A DNA stretch of 64,000 bases from Brevibacterium iodinum ATCC 49514 (GTDB lineage Bacteria > Actinomycetota > Actinomycetes > Actinomycetales > Brevibacteriaceae). The position numbers were made by a program, and so were the translations under genes. The notes under the pieces were generated by a model that was not told the DNA's origin, did no database searches, and was given only the letters and a program-made list of their open reading frames with translations. The stretch is taken from NCBI RefSeq assembly GCF_900169265.1, contig NZ_FXYX01000004.1, positions 1-64,000 on the forward strand, given 5' to 3'. Shown piece after piece: positions 42,499-51,245 of this stretch (the first letter of the stretch is position 1; every line of letters starts with the position of its first letter).

Positions 42499-42537
42499 CG
42501 ATGGCCCGCCGTTCCGATTGGCAACGGCGGGCCATCG
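42499..42537. terminator. Bidirectional terminator with 15-bp perfect stem
   Basis: Arms 42499-42513 and 42523-42537 around loop CCGATTGGC, between the SDR-like gene (+) and the DHFR-family gene (-). Confidence 0.85.
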
Positions 42538-42583
42538 GCATTGCCGCACCGGCAGGGACCGGACCCCTGAGTCCTCGGGCAGA

Positions 42584-43222
42584 TCAGCCTCGGCGATTCC
42601 ACAATTGATGGGTCAGACCGCCGGCGGTGGTGAGACTCTCGATCGTGAAATCCTTCTCAAGTCCCTCGAGGCCCTCCCAGAGCCAGACTCCCCGGCCGAG
42701 GGTGACAGGGACGACGACGAGGTGCATGAAATCGACGAGGCCGGCCGCAAGGAACTGTCTGACCATCGAAGGACCGCCGCCGATGCGGACATTGCCGCCG
42801 TCAGCGGCGGCGGTCGCCTCGGCGAGTGCGTCGGCTGGGGAGGCATCCACAAAATGGAAGCTCGTGCCGTTGTCGAACTCCATCGGCTCCCGCGGATGAT
42901 GAGTGAGGACGAAGCACGGGGTCTTGAATGGCGGTTCCTCTCCCCACCAACCGCGCCAGCCGTCGTCGGGCCATTGCCCTGTCTGGGGGCCGAACTTCTT
43001 CCTGCCCATGATCTCGGCACCGATGCCCTGACCCCACATGGCGAACAAGGCACGGTCTGCGGTCACCGGGGCGTCGACATGGTGGACGCCCTCGATGCCG
43101 CGGCCGTCGAAGTAGGAGAACAGCGCTTGGGCTTCACCGATCGGCTGGTCGAAGGTGACGAACTCGCCGGCGGCGAAACCGTCAAGAGAGACGAAGAGAT
43201 TGTTGACACACGCTTTGGCCAT
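42584..43222 (-). CDS. RibD C-terminal/dihydrofolate reductase-family protein
   Basis: 212 residues from ATG 43222; the region before it contains no family sequence. VNNLFVSLDGFAAG, EIMGRKKFG, FVLTHHPREPM, VRIGGGPSMVRQFLAAGLVD and LWEGLEGL are the markers of the YyaP/RibD_C family. These NADPH-binding proteins are not true DHFRs. It is divergent from the HxlR regulator, which may control it. Confidence 0.88.
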   Translation of the reverse strand: MAKACVNNLFVSLDGFAAGEFVTFDQPIGEAQALFSYFDGRGIEGVHHVDAPVTADRALFAMWGQGIGAEIMGRKKFGPQTGQWPDDGWRGWWGEEPPFKTPCFVLTHHPREPMEFDNGTSFHFVDASPADALAEATAAADGGNVRIGGGPSMVRQFLAAGLVDFMHLVVVPVTLGRGVWLWEGLEGLEKDFTIESLTTAGGLTHQLWNRRG

Positions 43223-43307
43223 GATCACTCCAATGTGATGGTTAGCTGATGTCTGCAGTCGGCTGGGTGGTGCCGGTTCCGGGGAAGTGGACCCAGTGTA
43301 CGATCGA

Positions 43308-43328
43308 GTAGTTGTAGAGTGCAATCAC
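43308..43328. promoter_or_regulatory. HxlR operator candidate 1 (own promoter)
   Basis: Arm TGCAATCAC (43320-43328) is paired with a degenerate GTAGTTGTA (43308-43316) across a 3-bp spacer, the same architecture as the perfect site at 43970. It lies 13 bp before the HxlR start. Confidence 0.65.
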
Positions 43329-43341
43329 TGGAGGTGGAACG

Positions 43342-43833
43342 ATGCCCGCACAGCCGCGCTCAGGATGTGCGATCAATGCCGCTGTCGAAGTTCTCGGAGA
43401 CAACTGGTCGCTCATCGTCCTGCGCGACATCATCTTCGGCGATCGCCGGCACTTCCGGGAGCTGCTCACCTCCAACAACGAGGGCATCGCATCGAACATG
43501 CTCTCCAGTCGCCTGAAGAAGCTCGTCGACGAAGGGCTCCTGACAAAGGCGGAAGCGGTTCGTGGGCAGAAGGCGAAGTACTCGCTCACCGAGGCTGGAA
43601 TCCAGACTCTGCCGGTCATGGTCGCCCTCGGAACGTGGGGAATGACCCACCGGGAGACGTCTCCGGAGCTGACGCTCCGAGCCAGGCTCATGGCAGAAGA
43701 CCCGCAGCTCGTCACCGAGCTCATGGACGAACTTCGGGAGGCCCACCTCGGCGTGCCGCGCCCGAATCCTGATGCACCACGGGCCTCACGGCGACTGCAG
43801 GCCGCCTACGAGGCCGAGATCTGCGGAAGCTGA
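43342..43833 (+). CDS. HxlR-family transcriptional regulator
   Basis: 163 residues with GGAGGTGG before ATG 43342. Winged HTH: GCAINAAVEVLGDNWSLIVL, then FRELLTSNNEGIASNMLSSR and LKKLVDEGLLTK, at about 8-70, with one N-terminal Cys that may be redox-active. It is divergent from the DHFR-family gene and precedes a VOC-SRPBCC pair. A palindrome shared by three promoters in this window suggests its regulon. Confidence 0.88.
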   Translation: MPAQPRSGCAINAAVEVLGDNWSLIVLRDIIFGDRRHFRELLTSNNEGIASNMLSSRLKKLVDEGLLTKAEAVRGQKAKYSLTEAGIQTLPVMVALGTWGMTHRETSPELTLRARLMAEDPQLVTELMDELREAHLGVPRPNPDAPRASRRLQAAYEAEICGS

Positions 43834-43969
43834 GAGTCCCGGTAGCTGAGCCGGGCGTCGACCTCGGTTGCGGCCAGCCCCAATGGTCGGGGGATCGAGG
43901 CGAGGCCGGTGTGAGGTCGATCCGACGGTTCCCTTGTCCGATCCCGCGAGATGTGGTTCCATGTACTAG

Positions 43970-43990
43970 GTGATTGCATATTGCAATCAC
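43970..43990. promoter_or_regulatory. HxlR operator candidate 2 (VOC gene promoter)
   Basis: Perfect inverted repeat with 9-bp arms GTGATTGCA (43970-43978) and TGCAATCAC (43982-43990) around TAT, 32 bp upstream of the VOC start codon. Confidence 0.8.
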
Positions 43991-44022
43991 TTACTCTCAG
44001 GGCTGATCCCGAAGGAGCGATC

Positions 44023-44355
44023 ATGATCACTGGACTCATGGCCAATATTGCTGTCACCGACGAGAAGGAGGCGACCGCATGGTATTCCCGGCTCATTGGG
44101 CGACAGCCGGGTGACAAGCCGATGGCGGGGCTGACCCAATGGCTCTTCGACGAGAAGTTCGGCCTCCAGATCTGGGAGGTCCCGCAGCGAGCCGGAAGCT
44201 CCAATGTGGTCATCGCAGTGGACGACCTCGACAAGATGGCCGAGCATCTGCGGGTGACCGGCATCGACCACGACGAGCCGAGCCCCGGTGGCGGACAGCG
44301 CATCCCGCCGATCACCGACCCGGACGGAAATCAGGTGGTGTTCTTCGGTGAGTGA
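44023..44355 (+). CDS. VOC/glyoxalase-family protein
   Basis: 110 residues from ATG 44023 (AAGGAG upstream). Typical glyoxalase half-site: MANIAVTDEKEATAWYSRLIG and PPITDPDGNQVVFFG. Metal ligands are only partly recognisable. Its 3' end lies 13 bp before the SRPBCC start chosen here; an earlier GTG would overlap it. Both may be induced through the palindrome at 43970. Confidence 0.85.
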   Translation: MITGLMANIAVTDEKEATAWYSRLIGRQPGDKPMAGLTQWLFDEKFGLQIWEVPQRAGSSNVVIAVDDLDKMAEHLRVTGIDHDEPSPGGGQRIPPITDPDGNQVVFFGE

Positions 44356-44368
44356 GGAGGGCGCGCCC

Positions 44369-44806
44369 GTGACCGCGACGATCAGTCTCAGTGCTGATTT
44401 CGACCACCCGGTCTCCGCGGTGTGGAACGCATTCGCCGATACCGGCCAGCGCGTGCAGTGGGGAGTCCCCGAGGGAGAGGAGATGGTCTGCGATGTCGAC
44501 GAGTTCCGCCCGGGTGGAGCGATCCGCGCCCGCTGCGGGTCACCCGGAGCGCTGGAATTCGTCTCCACCGGACAGTACTGCGCGGTCGTGCCGGACCGTC
44601 ATATCGTGACCACTGAGACTCTCACAAGAGGCGATGAGATCCTCTCGACCGCCATCATCACCTGGGCCCTGATTCCCACCTCGACAGGCACCCGAGTCGA
44701 ACTCGTCGACCAGGTCGTGTCCTTCGTCGGGGAGGGGATGATCGATGGCCACCGCAACGGCCACGACATCTGCCTGCGACAGCTCGGCGAATTCCTCAGT
44801 TCGTGA
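44369..44806 (+). CDS. SRPBCC/AHSA1-family protein
   Basis: 145 residues from GTG 44369, with GAGGAGGG just upstream; GTG 44348 is an alternative. ISLSADFDHPVSAVWNAFAD, then WGVPEGEEMVCDVDEFRPGG, is the START-like fold of activator-of-Hsp90-like proteins that bind hydrophobic ligands. It is in an operon with the VOC gene and overlaps the tail of the kinase gene on the other strand by 11 bp. Confidence 0.85.
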   Translation: MTATISLSADFDHPVSAVWNAFADTGQRVQWGVPEGEEMVCDVDEFRPGGAIRARCGSPGALEFVSTGQYCAVVPDRHIVTTETLTRGDEILSTAIITWALIPTSTGTRVELVDQVVSFVGEGMIDGHRNGHDICLRQLGEFLSS

Positions 44807-45701
44807 GATCCGCGGCCCACGGAAGATCGGCGCCTTCGCGACTGACCGTGATCGCGGCGAGCGCCGCTGCGTGTTCGCCCAGGCCCGTGAGCTCTGTCGT
44901 GCTGAGATCGGACAACGCGGCCTCCTGAGCGTGCAGGTCGTGGATGAGGGAGACCATGAATGTGTCCCCGGCCCCGATCGTGTCCGTGACGTCGACCTGA
45001 GACGCAGCTGCTGTCACCCGCGCCGAGGCGGTCGCCAGGATCGCACCGTCACCTCCGCGAGTCATCGCCACCAGTGATGGACCGAGTCCGAGCAGACGAT
45101 CGATCTGAGCATCTTCGGCGAGGTCGGGATAGAGCCAATCGGCATCGACATCGCTGAGCTTGAGGACATCGACACGCTGGGCGAGAGCTTCGAACCGCGG
45201 CAGGGCCTCCTCGTGGGAACCGATGATCGACGGCCGGATGTTCGGGTCGAAGGAGACGAGAGGTCTGTCTCTCTGCTGATCTGACTGCTCCGCGGCATCA
45301 TCGAGGTGCCGATCGATCACGGCGGAACCCGGTGACAGGAATGCTGCGATCGACCCGAAATGCAGGACGGGATGGGCATTTCTTCCGAGAAGCGATGAAT
45401 CGGGATCCCACCGCAGCTGGAATTCGTACTCGGCCGATCCGTCCTCTGAGAGTCGAGCCAGCGCCGTGGATGTGGCGCCGCGCGGGGAAGTGAGAACGTC
45501 GACCTGGGACTCCCGCAGGTGGGCGAGAAGGAATCCGCCGTGGAAGTCATCACCGACATCGGTGAGGAACTCGACATCGTCACCGAGGCGGCCCAGGCCG
45601 AGCGCCACGTTGGCCGGGGCTCCGCCCGGTGCATAGCGGTCGGGAGCGCCGTTCGTGCTGACGATGTCGATGAGGGCTTCACCGATGACGAGAATGCTCA
45701 T
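44796..45701 (-). CDS. PfkB-family carbohydrate kinase (fructokinase-like)
   Basis: 301 residues from ATG 45701. N-terminal MSILVIGEALIDIV, GGAPANVALGLGRLG and the C-terminal PfkB signature DTIGAGDTFMVSL (catalytic Asp in GAGD). Middle VSFDPNIRPSII is typical of fructokinases and ribokinase relatives. It phosphorylates a sugar, probably fructose; no sugar transporter is adjacent. Confidence 0.88.
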   Translation of the reverse strand: MSILVIGEALIDIVSTNGAPDRYAPGGAPANVALGLGRLGDDVEFLTDVGDDFHGGFLLAHLRESQVDVLTSPRGATSTALARLSEDGSAEYEFQLRWDPDSSLLGRNAHPVLHFGSIAAFLSPGSAVIDRHLDDAAEQSDQQRDRPLVSFDPNIRPSIIGSHEEALPRFEALAQRVDVLKLSDVDADWLYPDLAEDAQIDRLLGLGPSLVAMTRGGDGAILATASARVTAAASQVDVTDTIGAGDTFMVSLIHDLHAQEAALSDLSTTELTGLGEHAAALAAITVSREGADLPWAADLTN

Positions 45702-45820
45702 GGTCACGATTCTAAGGTGAGAAACATTCTCCGGCCGTGACCAGCAGGAATAGGACGAAAATCGGTGAGTGGAACACATCTGCGTCATTTCATGTCAGTA
45801 CCGTCTGGAATTGTGTGGTC

Positions 45821-46279
45821 ATGGACGAGAACACCATTGACGACGACGTCAGAACGATCATCGACGCGGAAACCGCCCGCGTCTTCGCCCCTCGGCCCGG
45901 AGAATGCCTGGCCTGCTATGTGTTCCGCCAACTCGGCGAATTCGGCTGCAACGGCACTCATCGCTTCGCAGAGAGCTTCCGCGACCGGACGGCTCCACGA
46001 GCTACGGCGCTGCTCGCGCGGTTGAGCAGGATGGGTGCCTGCTGCTGTGACTGTGAGATGTTCTTCAACGCCTTCACCTTCGCAGCCAAACCCTGGATCA
46101 CCAGCATGCCGTTCGGAGAGCTCATCGGCACTCCCTTCGGCAGTGAGGAAGCGATCGACATGAGAGAACGGTTCGGAATCGACGAACCTCCCTCGACGAC
46201 GCTCTACCTCTGCTGCCGACTGGTGAGACGAGGATCCACCCAAGCCTGCGGAAACTGGGCCCGCATCCGACGGTGGTGA
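45821..46279 (+). CDS. DUF2695 protein
   Basis: 152 residues from ATG 45821. The family core GECLACYVFRQLGEFGC, CNGTHRFAESFRD and MGACCCDCEMFFNAF is Cys-rich (CLAC, CCCDC), which suggests zinc binding, and ends in a basic tail. Function is unknown. Genes on either side are unrelated; the nucleoside hydrolase starts 26 bp later. Confidence 0.82.
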   Translation: MDENTIDDDVRTIIDAETARVFAPRPGECLACYVFRQLGEFGCNGTHRFAESFRDRTAPRATALLARLSRMGACCCDCEMFFNAFTFAAKPWITSMPFGELIGTPFGSEEAIDMRERFGIDEPPSTTLYLCCRLVRRGSTQACGNWARIRRW

Positions 46280-46305
46280 GCGCACGCGTCCGGCAGAATA
46301 GGATC

Positions 46306-47439
46306 ATGCCTTCCACACTGCCGCTCTTCCTCGACTGCGATCCCGGCATCGACGATGCAATTGCGCTGGCCTACCTGAGCTGCCAGAACGACGTCGACGT
46401 CATCGGCATCGCCGCCACCGGAGGCAACGTCGCTACCTCACAGGTCGTCGAGAACACCCGCGGATGGCTGTCGCTGGCCGGCCGCAGCGACATACCCGTC
46501 CACGCCGGCCACGCTCTTCCGCTGGCACGACAGACTCCGCAGACAGCGCCGGACGAAGGACTGGAATACGCCGACCTCACTCATGGCGAGACCGGGCGCG
46601 GGTATGCGCACTTGCCGGCCCCAATCGACCCGGTGAGCTCGGTGTCCGCCGCACAGGCGTGGGTCGATGCAGCCCACGCCCATCCCGGACAGCTCCTCGG
46701 CGTCGTCATCGGTCCGGCCACGAACCTCGCTCTCGCCCTCGACATCGACCCGGAGCTGCCGAGACTGTTCAAACGACTCTTCATCATGGGCGGAGCGTTC
46801 AACTACCGCGGCAACACCCACCCCACGACGGAATGGAACGTCACCTTCGACCCGGAATCCACATCGAAGGTCCTCTCTGCCTTCAGCACTGCCCACACGA
46901 ACGGTCGGCTCAAGCATCTGCCGGTCATCGCCCCGATCGAAGCCACCGAAGCCGTGGAGATGACACCCGATCGACTCACTGAAATCCGGAACGGAGCCAA
47001 GGCCTCCGGCCAGCCGTGGCAGGCGATGGTGGCTGAGCTGTCCGAGGCGCTGCGCTTCTACTTCGAGTTCCACGAATCCGACGGACTCGGCTACCTCGCC
47101 CATATCCACGATCCCTTCGTCCTCGCCTGCGCCCTGTCATGGGCACGACAGACCACCGTCGCGTCGACCGGGGCGGAGCCCGAAGAGCCGAACACCGACG
47201 CCCAGGACACGGCCGCCACGGCTCCCGTCAGGGGAGCTGCAGGCCAACTGCCGTGGGCGACAACTCGGTGGGCACCTGTCGATGTCGAACTCACGGGTAC
47301 ACTCACACGAGGCGAAACCGTCGCCGATTGGCTGGGACGTTGGGGCCGTCCCGTGAATGCAGAGATCATCCGCACCATCGACGCTTCTGCATTCCTCGAC
47401 CACCTCAGCACCACCCTGATGAAAGGACCACTCGCATGA
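46306..47439 (+). CDS. Nucleoside hydrolase (IunH family)
   Basis: 377 residues from ATG 46306. N-terminal calcium/ribose site DCDPGIDDAIALAYL (10-24), GIAATGGNVATSQVVEN, the MGGAFNYRGNTHPTTEWN strand typical of IunH and a C-terminal HIHDPFVLACAL Asp. It splits nucleosides to base and ribose. A Ala/Thr-rich insertion (about 285-310) is unusual. Its stop overlaps the start of the ECF S-component (ATGA), so uptake and hydrolysis are co-expressed. Confidence 0.9.
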   Translation: MPSTLPLFLDCDPGIDDAIALAYLSCQNDVDVIGIAATGGNVATSQVVENTRGWLSLAGRSDIPVHAGHALPLARQTPQTAPDEGLEYADLTHGETGRGYAHLPAPIDPVSSVSAAQAWVDAAHAHPGQLLGVVIGPATNLALALDIDPELPRLFKRLFIMGGAFNYRGNTHPTTEWNVTFDPESTSKVLSAFSTAHTNGRLKHLPVIAPIEATEAVEMTPDRLTEIRNGAKASGQPWQAMVAELSEALRFYFEFHESDGLGYLAHIHDPFVLACALSWARQTTVASTGAEPEEPNTDAQDTAATAPVRGAAGQLPWATTRWAPVDVELTGTLTRGETVADWLGRWGRPVNAEIIRTIDASAFLDHLSTTLMKGPLA

Positions 47440-48314
47440 CCGCACACTCCAGACAGTCTGGGCAGGGGCCGACCACCACGGTCGGTCCCGGACAAAACCG
47501 CAACCGCACCCTTCCCCTCACCCTCACACTGCTCGGCACCCTCATCGTCATCGGCACCTACGTCGCCGTGCTGCTGACCCAACCGGCCAACCTCGGCGTC
47601 GACCTCGGCCACACCACTCTGTGGGTCATGCTCGGCTATCTGGGCGGAGGCATCCTGCTCGCCGCCGGCACCCTCCCGCTCATTCCCCGCAGCGTCCTCG
47701 CGCTCATCCCGGTCGCGATCGCGCTCAACATCGTCATCGGGCAGATCATCGGCAACTACACGCCCGTGCCCCTCTACCTCGACTCCATCGGAACAGTGCT
47801 CATGGGCGTCCTGGCCGGACCCGCAGCAGGAGCATTCACCGGAATCATCTCGAACCTCATCTGGGGTGTGACCCTGAGCCCCAGCGTCATCGCCTTCAGC
47901 TCCGGCGCCGCCTTCATCGGAGCCGCCGCCGGTTGGGCCGCCCGACTCGGAGTCTTCCGCACACCCTGGACCGCGGTCATCGTCGGCGCCGTCGCCGGTG
48001 TACCTGCCGGTGCCATCGGGGCACCCGTCGCCGCCTACGTCTTCGGCGGCGGACTGGGAGCCGGCACCGGGGGAGTCGTCGCGATCCTCCAAGCTGCGGG
48101 CCTCGAGATGTTCAACGCCACGTTCGCCCAGAGCATGGTCTCCGACATCGTCGACAAAGCGCTCATCTTCGCCCTCGCCTATGTCGTCATCCGGTCGCTG
48201 CCCAAACGCATCATCGCTCGCTACGAGTTCGCCGCCCACAGTCGGCCCCGTGCGACGAAGACCCGTGGCTCCGGTCCAGCGAAACCGGTCGAAGCGGCAC
48301 AGCCGACGGAATGA
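47436..48314 (+). CDS. ECF transporter substrate-binding (S) component
   Basis: 292 residues from ATG 47436 (ATGA overlap). About six hydrophobic helices follow a 25-residue polar N-terminus; the helix loops (GIISNLIWGVTLSPS and PVPLYLDSIGTVLMGVLAG) resemble ECF S components of nucleoside or vitamin importers. The coupled nucleoside hydrolase predicts a nucleoside as the ligand. The specificity loop cannot be assigned from sequence alone. Confidence 0.8.
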   Translation: MTAHSRQSGQGPTTTVGPGQNRNRTLPLTLTLLGTLIVIGTYVAVLLTQPANLGVDLGHTTLWVMLGYLGGGILLAAGTLPLIPRSVLALIPVAIALNIVIGQIIGNYTPVPLYLDSIGTVLMGVLAGPAAGAFTGIISNLIWGVTLSPSVIAFSSGAAFIGAAAGWAARLGVFRTPWTAVIVGAVAGVPAGAIGAPVAAYVFGGGLGAGTGGVVAILQAAGLEMFNATFAQSMVSDIVDKALIFALAYVVIRSLPKRIIARYEFAAHSRPRATKTRGSGPAKPVEAAQPTE

Positions 48315-49147
48315 GCTCTGCCTCAACCGACACGCACACCGCGAACGCCGCCCAGGACGTCGGTCCGAAGCGTCGTCTGCACCCGGCCACGGAACTGGTC
48401 ATCCTTGCCTGCAGCCTGTTGCTCGTCTTCGGAATCCCGTCTCCGATCGTGCCCGCCATCATCTTGGCGGGTTCGCTCGTGACCGTGATGGTCTCACCGA
48501 TCGTAAGGCTGCGGACATGGGCGATGACTGTGGGGCTGCTGTGCCTGCCGACTCTGGTCGTGCTCATCATCGTGCAGGGACTGTTCTATCCCGGCACCGA
48601 AGTGCACGTACTCTGGCAAGCCGGGCCCACCCGCCTCAGCGTGGAAGGACTGAGCATCGCCGTCCAGATCTGGCTGCGAGTGAGCAGCCTGATCGGACTG
48701 TGTGCGCTGTTCGGACTCGGCACTGACTCCGCTCGCCTCTTCGACGGTCTGCGTCGACTCCGACTGCCGCCGGCAGTCGCCTATGTCTGTGCCTCGGCCA
48801 TCGGCCTCATCCCACTGATCGGCGCACGCACCCGACACATCATCGAAGCGAGACAGGCCCGAGGTTGGGCCACCGACTCCTGGCGAGTGCGCATTCGTCT
48901 GCTGCCGGGAATCGTCGTCGGACTCGTCACCGCGATCCTGCTGACCGTCGATCAGCGTCACGAAGTGCTCGAAGTGAGCGGACTCGATTCCAGTCCGAGC
49001 ACGGTCGACCTCCAGGACCACACGGACGGGACGGGGCAGCGCCTACTGCGCATCCTGACTCCGCTCGTGACTTTCGGAATCGTCGTCGCCTCGGTGATCG
49101 GAGTTCTCCCGCTGCCGGGTGCCGCTCAGCTGATCGGCGGTGCCTGA
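48311..49147 (+). CDS. ecfT: ECF transporter transmembrane (T) component
   Basis: 278 residues from ATG 48311 (ATGA overlap). CbiQ/EcfT family: five hydrophobic helices and the coupling-helix motif ARG, seen as IEARQARGWATD near 180-192. It connects the S component to the ATPase. The next gene begins one base after its stop. Confidence 0.87.
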   Translation: MSSASTDTHTANAAQDVGPKRRLHPATELVILACSLLLVFGIPSPIVPAIILAGSLVTVMVSPIVRLRTWAMTVGLLCLPTLVVLIIVQGLFYPGTEVHVLWQAGPTRLSVEGLSIAVQIWLRVSSLIGLCALFGLGTDSARLFDGLRRLRLPPAVAYVCASAIGLIPLIGARTRHIIEARQARGWATDSWRVRIRLLPGIVVGLVTAILLTVDQRHEVLEVSGLDSSPSTVDLQDHTDGTGQRLLRILTPLVTFGIVVASVIGVLPLPGAAQLIGGA

Positions 49148-49148
49148 C

Positions 49149-50558
49149 ATGACCGTTGAGATCACGGACGCGGGCTTCACCTATCACGGGGAGGACACTG
49201 CCGCACTGAGCGGCATCAACCTCGACATCACCGGTGGAACCATAACCGCGGTGCTCGGACCACTCGGATCGGGAACGTCGACTCTGTGTCGCATGCTGTC
49301 CGGACAGCTCGCTTCCCGCGGCACCACGACCGGCACCATCGACCGAGGCGGCCGGGTGGCCCTGCTCGGAGATGATCCGGAAGCGCAGCTGGGCGGAATG
49401 ACCAGCCACGTCGGCGATGAGACGCAGCTGGCCTGTCGACTGCACGGATCCGACCCGGCCGAAGCCCGCAGCCGAGCTCGGAACCTGCTCGAACAACTCG
49501 GCATCGACGAACTGTGGAGCCGCCGGTTGGACACGCTCTCCGGCGGGCAGAGGCAGCTGGTCGCGCTGGCACGGATTCTTGCATCCGGGCCCGACCTTCT
49601 CGTTCTCGACCAACCCGCACAATCCCTGGACCCGCAGATGCGAATGCGTCTGGCGACAGTGCTGCAGGAATTCTGTGACCGGGGCGGGGCGGTGCTCATC
49701 ACCGGTCATCAGACCGACGAACTGACCCGCATCTGCCGGGAGGTCCTTGTCCTCGATGCCGGACGGCTGCAGACGGCGACTGCATCGACTCCATTCGGCG
49801 GCATCTGGGACAGCCTCCTCGACGACGCCACGGACCAACCGAAAACAACGAACCGTCAATCAGATCCGCTGCTCACGATTCGCGACCTCACAGTGGACCG
49901 CGGAAGCAGACGCATCCTCGACGGATTCGAGGTTGATCTGCGGCCCGGTGAACTCACCACCGTCACCGGAGCCAACGGGGCCGGGAAGTCCACGCTCCTG
50001 CGCGCCCTCCTCGGACTGCTCGACCGGTCGGCGGCCCTGGCGGGAACGATCACGGTCAGCCGCCTCGGCGAGATGATCCGTTTGGACACCCTGCCCGCCC
50101 ACGCGCGCAGTGCTCACCTCGGGTGGGTGGGGCAGGATCCGGGACTGCAGCTCTCCGCCGCCACAGTGGCGCGCGAACTGCTGCACGCCGCGCCACTTCC
50201 GCCACATCGGCGAAGAGACCGCTCTCAAGTGCGCGACCAACGCCGGTCAGATGTGGACACCGTCCTCGCCGAGGCGGATCTGACCGAGGTCGCCGACGAA
50301 CACCCCTTCGACCTCGACGTGCCCCGACGCAAAGACGTCGTCATCGCCTCGGCACTGATGACCGAAGCGTCGGTGCTGCTGCTCGACGAACCGACGATCG
50401 GACGCGACCTGGCCGCGATGACTCGGCTGAATGCGATCATCGAGCGATTCCTCAGCGGAGGCGGTGCCGTCCTGGCGACCACACACGACCAACGGTGGGC
50501 GCACGAGTCCGCGCACCACCGACTGCGTCTGGTCGGCGGGCGGGCCCAGCGAAGATGA
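49149..50558 (+). CDS. ecfA: ECF transporter ATPase, two fused nucleotide-binding domains
   Basis: 469 residues from ATG 49149. Domain 1: Walker A GPLGSGTST (37-45, Thr43 instead of the essential Lys), intact signature LSGGQ (130-134) and Walker B LVLDQP (Gln155 instead of Glu). Domain 2: intact GANGAGKST (274-282) and LLLDEP (Glu414), but the signature is VPRRKD instead of LSGGQ. The composite site built from domain 2 Walker motifs and domain 1 signature is complete; the other is degenerate. This asymmetry is known for heterodimeric ABC proteins but unusual in ECF importers, where both sites are commonly active. Confidence 0.85.
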   Translation: MTVEITDAGFTYHGEDTAALSGINLDITGGTITAVLGPLGSGTSTLCRMLSGQLASRGTTTGTIDRGGRVALLGDDPEAQLGGMTSHVGDETQLACRLHGSDPAEARSRARNLLEQLGIDELWSRRLDTLSGGQRQLVALARILASGPDLLVLDQPAQSLDPQMRMRLATVLQEFCDRGGAVLITGHQTDELTRICREVLVLDAGRLQTATASTPFGGIWDSLLDDATDQPKTTNRQSDPLLTIRDLTVDRGSRRILDGFEVDLRPGELTTVTGANGAGKSTLLRALLGLLDRSAALAGTITVSRLGEMIRLDTLPAHARSAHLGWVGQDPGLQLSAATVARELLHAAPLPPHRRRDRSQVRDQRRSDVDTVLAEADLTEVADEHPFDLDVPRRKDVVIASALMTEASVLLLDEPTIGRDLAAMTRLNAIIERFLSGGGAVLATTHDQRWAHESAHHRLRLVGGRAQRR

Positions 50559-50597
50559 GCAGGGGAGTGCCGAGCAGCGAAGCGACGGTACTTCGAG

Positions 50598-50618
50598 GCG
50601 ATTGCATGGTGCAATGTG
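50598..50618. promoter_or_regulatory. HxlR operator candidate 3 (HXXEE gene promoter)
   Basis: GCGATTGCA (50598-50606), TGG spacer, TGCAATGTG (50610-50618). It matches the palindrome at 43970-43990 at most positions and lies about 30 bp before the HXXEE gene. Confidence 0.6.
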
Positions 50619-50649
50619 ACTGTGAGGACCGTCGTCTGAAAGGAACGCA

Positions 50650-51186
50650 ATGCGCGGACCGATAGTGCTGTTCGCCGCCTGGGCCCTCCACGATGCTGAG
50701 GAGACACTGACCTTCCCCGCGTCGGCCGACTATGTGGCCGACCTCACCGGAATCGACGCTTTGCGGATGACGACGAAGCAGAGCGTGGCCGCGATCGGCC
50801 TGGTCGGGGCTGCGCTCGCCGCTGCCGGAATCCGCGGGGTGCGAACGCGAGGTGACTCCTGGTTCTATCGGTCCTCTGTCGCCGGTCTCGAAGTCCACGT
50901 GTTCACTCATCTGCTCTCGGCAGCGGTGGCGCGCCGATACACCTCAGGGGTGCTCACGGCAGTGCCGATCATGTGGCCGGGCGCCGCGTACGCGCGACGA
51001 GAACTCGCTGCGCTCGGCAAGCCGCTGACCGCCGCCGACTGGCGTTATGGGGCACCGACCATGGGCGCGGTGGCGTTGGCTGCTCACGTCCTCGTCCGCA
51101 TCGACTGGTTGTCCCTGCTCAGAAGTCGAAGGAATCGTCTCCGGCGGTCGCAGGGCTGCGCAGCCTCTGCAGATGCAGATGCCTGA
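50650..51186 (+). CDS. HXXEE domain membrane protein
   Basis: 178 residues. HDAEE at 14-18 is the family-defining motif; three to four hydrophobic segments follow, with conserved HVFTHLLSAAVARRYTSG and PIMWPGAAYARREL. The role of HXXEE proteins is unknown. The upstream palindrome suggests control by the HxlR regulator at 43342. Confidence 0.82.
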   Translation: MRGPIVLFAAWALHDAEETLTFPASADYVADLTGIDALRMTTKQSVAAIGLVGAALAAAGIRGVRTRGDSWFYRSSVAGLEVHVFTHLLSAAVARRYTSGVLTAVPIMWPGAAYARRELAALGKPLTAADWRYGAPTMGAVALAAHVLVRIDWLSLLRSRRNRLRRSQGCAASADADA

Positions 51187-51245
51187 TCAGGCGGACGTCG
51201 GTCGGCACTGAATCTCGTGTCAGGGGCTGCATCTACCGTGAGGAC

